A stretch of 9,365 bases of DNA from Chitinophaga pinensis (GTDB lineage: Bacteria > Bacteroidota > Bacteroidia > UKL13-3), in contig CALPIR020000084.1 in the NCBI GenBank assembly GCA_943323675.2, positions 1 to 9,365 on the forward strand, read 5' to 3'. Position 1 is the first letter of the stretch. Every line of letters begins with the position of its first letter. Under the pieces are notes generated by a model. The model saw only the letters and a program-made list of their open reading frames with translations, did no database searches and was not told where the DNA came from. Both the position numbers and the translations under genes were made by a program. Below are positions 5,270 through 9,365 of this stretch, in pieces.

Positions 5270-6082
5270 ATGCAGCTAACCTTTTATAAATACCAAGGTA
5301 CTGGTAACGACTTTATTATGGTTGATGATCGGCACCTAACATTTCCAACTGAAGACTTTGGTTTAATAGCTCGTTTGTGTGATAGGAAATTTGGCATTGG
5401 TGCTGATGGTTTAATTTTACTACAACCCCACCCTACACAAAGCTATTTTATGAAATATTACAATAGTGATGGTAAAGAAAGTAGCATGTGTGGCAATGGC
5501 GGAAGATGCCTTGCTGCATTTGCATTGCACATGGGAATTGCCTTAGGTAAACATTCTTTTATGGCCGTAGATGGCTTACACGATGTAGAACATGAAGGCG
5601 ACATCAATGATGCCATATGGATAAAACTAAAAATGAAAGAGGTTGAGCAAATTGAAATTCGAGAAAACAATGTTTTTATACTCAATACAGGATCGCCTCA
5701 TTATGTGCAATTTATCACGCAAAATCTAAGTGCTTTAAATGTAGTTGACGATGCCAGAAGCATACGATACAATCATGAATTTGCAAAAGAAGGGATAAAT
5801 GTAAATTTTGTTAACCAAATAGGAATACAAGACATTAGCATGCGTACCTACGAGCGTGGTGTAGAAGATGAAACTTTAAGCTGTGGTACAGGGGTTACGG
5901 CTGCAGTATTAAGTTCAGCAGTATTAAATAATTTACCTAACGGCCTACATACCACAAACGTAACTACTTCTGGTGGCAATTTAAAAGTCACTTTTAATTA
6001 CAATGCCAATGATAGAACATTTAATAATGTTTGGTTGCAAGGTCCCGCAACACTCGTTTTTAAAGGCACTGTGGAAATATAG
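5270..6082 (+). CDS. dapF: Diaminopimelate epimerase
   Basis: The 270-residue cytoplasmic enzyme interconverts LL- and meso-diaminopimelate, the last step before meso-DAP enters peptidoglycan or is decarboxylated to lysine. It is PLP-independent and uses two cysteines. Both are present: Cys74 in SSMCGNGGRC and Cys205 in TLSCGTGVTAAV. The start FYKYQGTGNDFIMVDDR, the segment FGIGADGLILL, the YYNSDGKE loop and YERGVEDET are all family hallmarks, and the two halves form the usual mirror-like domains. Length is normal. The ATG lies two bases after the stop of the membrane-protein gene, and there is no room for a promoter between them. A 95-bp gap then separates it from the helicase gene. Confidence 0.97.
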   Translation: MQLTFYKYQGTGNDFIMVDDRHLTFPTEDFGLIARLCDRKFGIGADGLILLQPHPTQSYFMKYYNSDGKESSMCGNGGRCLAAFALHMGIALGKHSFMAVDGLHDVEHEGDINDAIWIKLKMKEVEQIEIRENNVFILNTGSPHYVQFITQNLSALNVVDDARSIRYNHEFAKEGINVNFVNQIGIQDISMRTYERGVEDETLSCGTGVTAAVLSSAVLNNLPNGLHTTNVTTSGGNLKVTFNYNANDRTFNNVWLQGPATLVFKGTVEI

Positions 6083-6154
6083 AGGATAACTATCTATTAA
6101 AATAATGTGTGTTAAATAACTGCATTAACTTACCTTAGCCAGATTAAATTAGGG

Positions 6155-6162
6155 TAAATTTG
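6155..6162 (+). promoter_or_regulatory. -7 box for the SNF2 helicase gene
   Basis: TAAATTTG is an exact TAnnTTTG match 15 nt before the ATG at 6178. Transcription would begin about 6168, leaving a leader of roughly ten bases. No clear -33 TTG is at the ideal distance; TTAG at 6135-6138 is the nearest. This also argues against the in-frame TTG at 6160, which lies inside the box. Confidence 0.5.
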
Positions 6163-6177
6163 TTAGTTGTAAATACA

Positions 6178-9100
6178 ATGCCATTCGATTTGGTTTACAC
6201 TCTTGTAAACCACCCTCACATAGGGTTTGTGCTTGAACCGCATGTGGTGCAGATAAATTCGTTAGGTAATTTCACACTAACACACCAACGCGTATTCGCC
6301 AAAACATCTGATTACTTTTCTAAAAAAATTGCCGATTCCGACCTTCGATTAATTAAGATTTTGGATGAATTGGATGATGACTATTTGGTCAAGAAGTTTT
6401 ATGTAGGCGGGAAAAAGAAAATGCGTACCGCAGAGTTTTTTGAACGGAATAAAAATGATGATTTCTTAATCAGTGCCATTCGATCGTTTATTGACGAAAG
6501 AATGAATATGGTATTGAATGCATTACGAGGTAAAACCATTTATAAAATGGGTAACGACAACAATCCTACCTCACAAAAAATTGCAGTTTCGAACGAGAAA
6601 GCAACCGTTTTATTCCACTTCAGAAGAGACCAAGAAGGTACGCGCTACTTCCCCACTATTAAATATGGAGACCAACGTATTGAATTTATGTTTAAGGGTG
6701 CAAGCATAATATGTAACACTCCAGCATGGATGCTTTTAAACGACAAGCTATTTGATTTTGCAAAAGAAGTAGATGGCAAAAAACTTCAACCATTTTTAAA
6801 CAAACGATTTATTCAGATTGCTAAAAGTGCGGAAGAAACTTACTTCACTAAATTTGTTACCCAACTTGTTGAGAAATACGATGTTTATGCCGAAGGATTA
6901 GAAATTATTACCAAGCCAGTAGTAGCGCATACAGTTCTAAAAGTGCAAGTATATGAAGGCGAGCAATTATCCCTTAAACTTACATTTAACTACGGCAAAT
7001 CAAACTTTGAATATGGTACCCAACATTTAGTTAGTGTGGTGGTTGAAAAACATGGTGATAATTACACCTTTATCCGTTTTAAACGAAACAATAATTGGGA
7101 AGAGGAACAGAAAAAACAGATTGAAGATTTAGGTCTGATACAGCTAAATGGATCTTACTTTAGTTTAAAAAATACAACAATTCAGGTTAACGCGAATGAG
7201 TTGATAAAACTTGAAACTACAAATAAATATGAGTTTTTGGAATGGCTAAACGAAAATACTGAAACCCTACGTCAACAAAATATCCTAGTAGAACAAGGCA
7301 ATAATTTAAACAAATACTTTATTGGTCATAGACAAATAAAACTTGAAGTTACCGAACAACGTGATTGGTTTGATGTGAAAGCTGTTGTACAATTTGGCGA
7401 TTATACTTTTAGTTTTATGGCGCTAAAAGAGTACATCCTTAAAGGTAAACGTGAATTTATTTTGCCCAATGGGCAAATAGCAATAATACCGAATGAGTGG
7501 TTTGGCAACCTAGGCGGAATGCTGGCATTTAGCACCAGTGAAGATGAAATACTTTTAGAAAAACAACACATTGGTTTAATTGAAGAGTTAAACCACAATG
7601 GGGGAAAGTATTTACGCTTAAGCGATAAGTTGGAAAAAATGAAAACCTACGGACAAGTTAGAGATATTGATATGCCTACTGATTTTATTGGCACATTAAG
7701 GCCCTACCAAAAAGCAGGATTTAATTGGTTTTATTTTTTAAAACAAAACAAATTTGGAGGTTGCTTAGCAGATGACATGGGCTTGGGTAAAACCATTCAA
7801 ACATTGGCATTATTGCAAAAAGAAAAAGAACTACATGCCATAACAAAAAAAATCGCCCAAGAAGTTACTCAACCAATTAAGATTGTTAATCAGTTAGAAG
7901 AACAAGCACCACAATTACACTTATTTGGTGATATTGAAACACAAATAAAAAACACCAACCACTTAGACATCACACAGGTATCCGCAACTATAGATGAAAG
8001 CATGCAAACGCAAATCAAAACATCATTAATTGTAGTACCAAACTCTTTAGTATACAACTGGTATAACGAGGCGAGGAAATTCACTCCTAACCTGCGTATA
8101 CTCATCTATACTGGAATAAATCGCGAAAAAAATCCCCAAACTTTTTTAGCTTACGACTTAGTAATTTCCACCTATGGCACTGTGCGCGTAGATATTGACT
8201 TGCTGAAGAATTTCCAGTTTAATTACATCATTTTAGACGAGAGCCAATCCATAAAAAACCCTCAATCACAATCATCACGGGCTGTTAAACAACTTAAAGG
8301 ATTAAACAAATTAGTACTAACTGGCACACCAATAGAAAACAGTGTATCGGAATTATGGAGTCAGTTAGCTTTTATAAACCCCGGATTGCTTGGTAGCCTA
8401 CAAAGTTTTACCGAAAGATTTGTAGCACCTATTGAACGAGGGAAAGACATTCATAAACTGCAACAATTAAAGGCCATTATTAAGCCCTTTGTATTGCGTA
8501 GAACAAAAGATCAAGTGGCAACTGAGTTACCAGAAAAAATTGAACAAGTGGTTTATTGTAACATGACAGAGGAGCAAGCGGAGTCATATGAAACAGTGAA
8601 ATCCCACTATAGAAATGAGATTTTAAAATCGATTAAAGAGTTTGGTTTAAACAAATCTCAGTTTGCTATTTTACAAGGTTTAACCAAGTTACGTCAAATA
8701 GCAAATCACCCTATATTAACAAACCCAGAATACAGCGGACAATCTGGTAAGTTTGATGAATTAATTGCACGAGCAGAAACTGCGCAACAAGAAGGTCATA
8801 AGGTTTTAATTTTCTCACAGTTTGTAAAGCAACTTGATATTTACAAGCAATATTTTGATAGCAAAGAATGGAATTATTGTTACTTGGATGGAAGTATGAG
8901 TAGCGAACAACGACAACAAGCCGTAAATAAATTCCAAACGAATGAGAAAATCAATTACTTTTTAATATCCCTTAAAGCAGGCGGTGTGGGCTTAAATTTA
9001 ACCCAAGCCGATTACGTATTTATCATCGACCCATGGTGGAATCCCGCAGTTGAACAACAAGCCATTGATCGCTCGCACCGGATTGGGCAAACCAAAACGG

Positions 9101-9255
9101 TGTTTACTTATAAGTTTATTACCAAAGATACCGTAGAGGAAAAAATACTTGCCTTACAACAAAAGAAAAAAGAATTAGCTAGCAGTATTATTACAAACGA
9201 AGAAAGTTTCATTAAAACAATTAATGTAGATGAAATTATTGAGTTATTGAGCTAA
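6178..9255 (+). CDS. SNF2-family DNA-dependent ATPase/helicase-like protein
   Basis: The 1025-residue protein has a long N-terminal region (about 1-500) of alpha/beta character with no SWIM zinc ligands visible, then the two RecA-like lobes of the SNF2 family. Lobe 1 begins with LRPYQKAGFNWFYFL. Motif I is DDMGLGKT (532-539, Lys538), motif Ia is TSLIVVPNSLVYNW (from 615), motif II is the DEAH-box variant DESQ (687-690), and motif III is LVLTGTPIENS. Lobe 2 shows VLIFSQFVKQLD (motif IV), LISLKAGGVGLNLTQA (motif V) and QAIDRSHRIGQ (motif VI, to residue 971). All ATPase residues look intact. Between motif I and Ia is an insert of about 60 polar residues (about 552-613). Proteins of this type translocate on duplex DNA and remodel protein-DNA complexes; bacterial relatives include RapA/HepA, which acts on RNA polymerase. 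The partner here is unknown. The ATG at 6178 is chosen because the upstream TTG at 6160 lies in the -7 box. Confidence 0.94.
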   Translation: MPFDLVYTLVNHPHIGFVLEPHVVQINSLGNFTLTHQRVFAKTSDYFSKKIADSDLRLIKILDELDDDYLVKKFYVGGKKKMRTAEFFERNKNDDFLISAIRSFIDERMNMVLNALRGKTIYKMGNDNNPTSQKIAVSNEKATVLFHFRRDQEGTRYFPTIKYGDQRIEFMFKGASIICNTPAWMLLNDKLFDFAKEVDGKKLQPFLNKRFIQIAKSAEETYFTKFVTQLVEKYDVYAEGLEIITKPVVAHTVLKVQVYEGEQLSLKLTFNYGKSNFEYGTQHLVSVVVEKHGDNYTFIRFKRNNNWEEEQKKQIEDLGLIQLNGSYFSLKNTTIQVNANELIKLETTNKYEFLEWLNENTETLRQQNILVEQGNNLNKYFIGHRQIKLEVTEQRDWFDVKAVVQFGDYTFSFMALKEYILKGKREFILPNGQIAIIPNEWFGNLGGMLAFSTSEDEILLEKQHIGLIEELNHNGGKYLRLSDKLEKMKTYGQVRDIDMPTDFIGTLRPYQKAGFNWFYFLKQNKFGGCLADDMGLGKTIQTLALLQKEKELHAITKKIAQEVTQPIKIVNQLEEQAPQLHLFGDIETQIKNTNHLDITQVSATIDESMQTQIKTSLIVVPNSLVYNWYNEARKFTPNLRILIYTGINREKNPQTFLAYDLVISTYGTVRVDIDLLKNFQFNYIILDESQSIKNPQSQSSRAVKQLKGLNKLVLTGTPIENSVSELWSQLAFINPGLLGSLQSFTERFVAPIERGKDIHKLQQLKAIIKPFVLRRTKDQVATELPEKIEQVVYCNMTEEQAESYETVKSHYRNEILKSIKEFGLNKSQFAILQGLTKLRQIANHPILTNPEYSGQSGKFDELIARAETAQQEGHKVLIFSQFVKQLDIYKQYFDSKEWNYCYLDGSMSSEQRQQAVNKFQTNEKINYFLISLKAGGVGLNLTQADYVFIIDPWWNPAVEQQAIDRSHRIGQTKTVFTYKFITKDTVEEKILALQQKKKELASSIITNEESFIKTINVDEIIELLS

Positions 9256-9324
9256 TCAACCCATAAAAATCAACGCCTAAATAACTATTATTGCATTTAC
9301 CTGTAAATCGATAATCAATTTAAT

Positions 9325-9365
9325 ATGAGCAATACATCAACCCAAGCTAACGCCATGAATAAAAG
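9325..9365 (+). CDS. Start of an unidentified gene (runs off the right edge)
   Basis: An ATG 69 bp after the helicase stop opens a frame that stays open to the end, reading MSNTSTQANAMNK. This is too short to identify. A weak -7-like TATTATTG lies at 9286-9293 and the codons look ordinary for this genome. A second in-frame ATG (9355) could equally be the start. No terminator is visible between the helicase and this frame. Confidence 0.45.
   Translation, partial: MSNTSTQANAMNK

Overview
The window looks like chromosomal DNA of a Bacteroidota species (Flavobacteriia, Sphingobacteriia or Chitinophagia type; genus not determined). The DNA is AT-rich. Promoter-like boxes fit the Bacteroidota form TTG-N~19-TAnnTTTG, start codons mostly lack a Shine-Dalgarno sequence, the tRNA does not encode its CCA end, and several proteins have the sequence style of that phylum. 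Most of the content is housekeeping.

Layout: (1) The 5' end of accA runs off the left edge on the minus strand. (2) A divergent promoter drives tRNA-Asp(GTC), which ends in a strong terminator. (3) Immediately after it comes an 81-codon GIY-YIG nuclease gene, followed by a second, damaged copy of the tRNA-Asp 3' end and its terminator. The second copy has a perfect 16-bp palindrome where the T-loop should be. (4) A free methionine-(R)-sulfoxide reductase gene overlaps an MFS transporter gene by 4 nt. (5) A perfect 45-bp bidirectional terminator separates these from a convergent HtrA/Deg periplasmic protease gene. (6) Divergent from htrA lies a two-gene unit: an unrecognised single-pass membrane protein with an anti-sigma-like N-terminus, then dapF. 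(7) A 1025-residue SNF2-family helicase with its own promoter fills the right third. (8) The first codons of one more gene reach the right edge.

The most interesting part is 555-977. The nuclease gene sits between two direct copies of the tRNA-Asp 3' end plus terminator. An intact tRNA remains on the left and a displaced, T-arm-broken remnant on the right. This is the footprint expected of a minimal element, about 310 bp, that enters tRNA genes at their 3' end and rebuilds the tRNA as it does so. It carries no integrase, only the GIY-YIG nuclease. Apart from the palindrome the two copies differ at one base, so the event is recent or the copies are kept alike. The nuclease gene has no visible promoter of its own and begins at the end of the tRNA terminator, so it probably depends on read-through from the tRNA promoter.

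The remaining genes fit ordinary roles: fatty-acid synthesis (AccA), oxidative repair of free methionine (fRMsr), envelope protein quality control (HtrA), peptidoglycan and lysine precursor synthesis (DapF), and nucleic-acid remodelling (SNF2).
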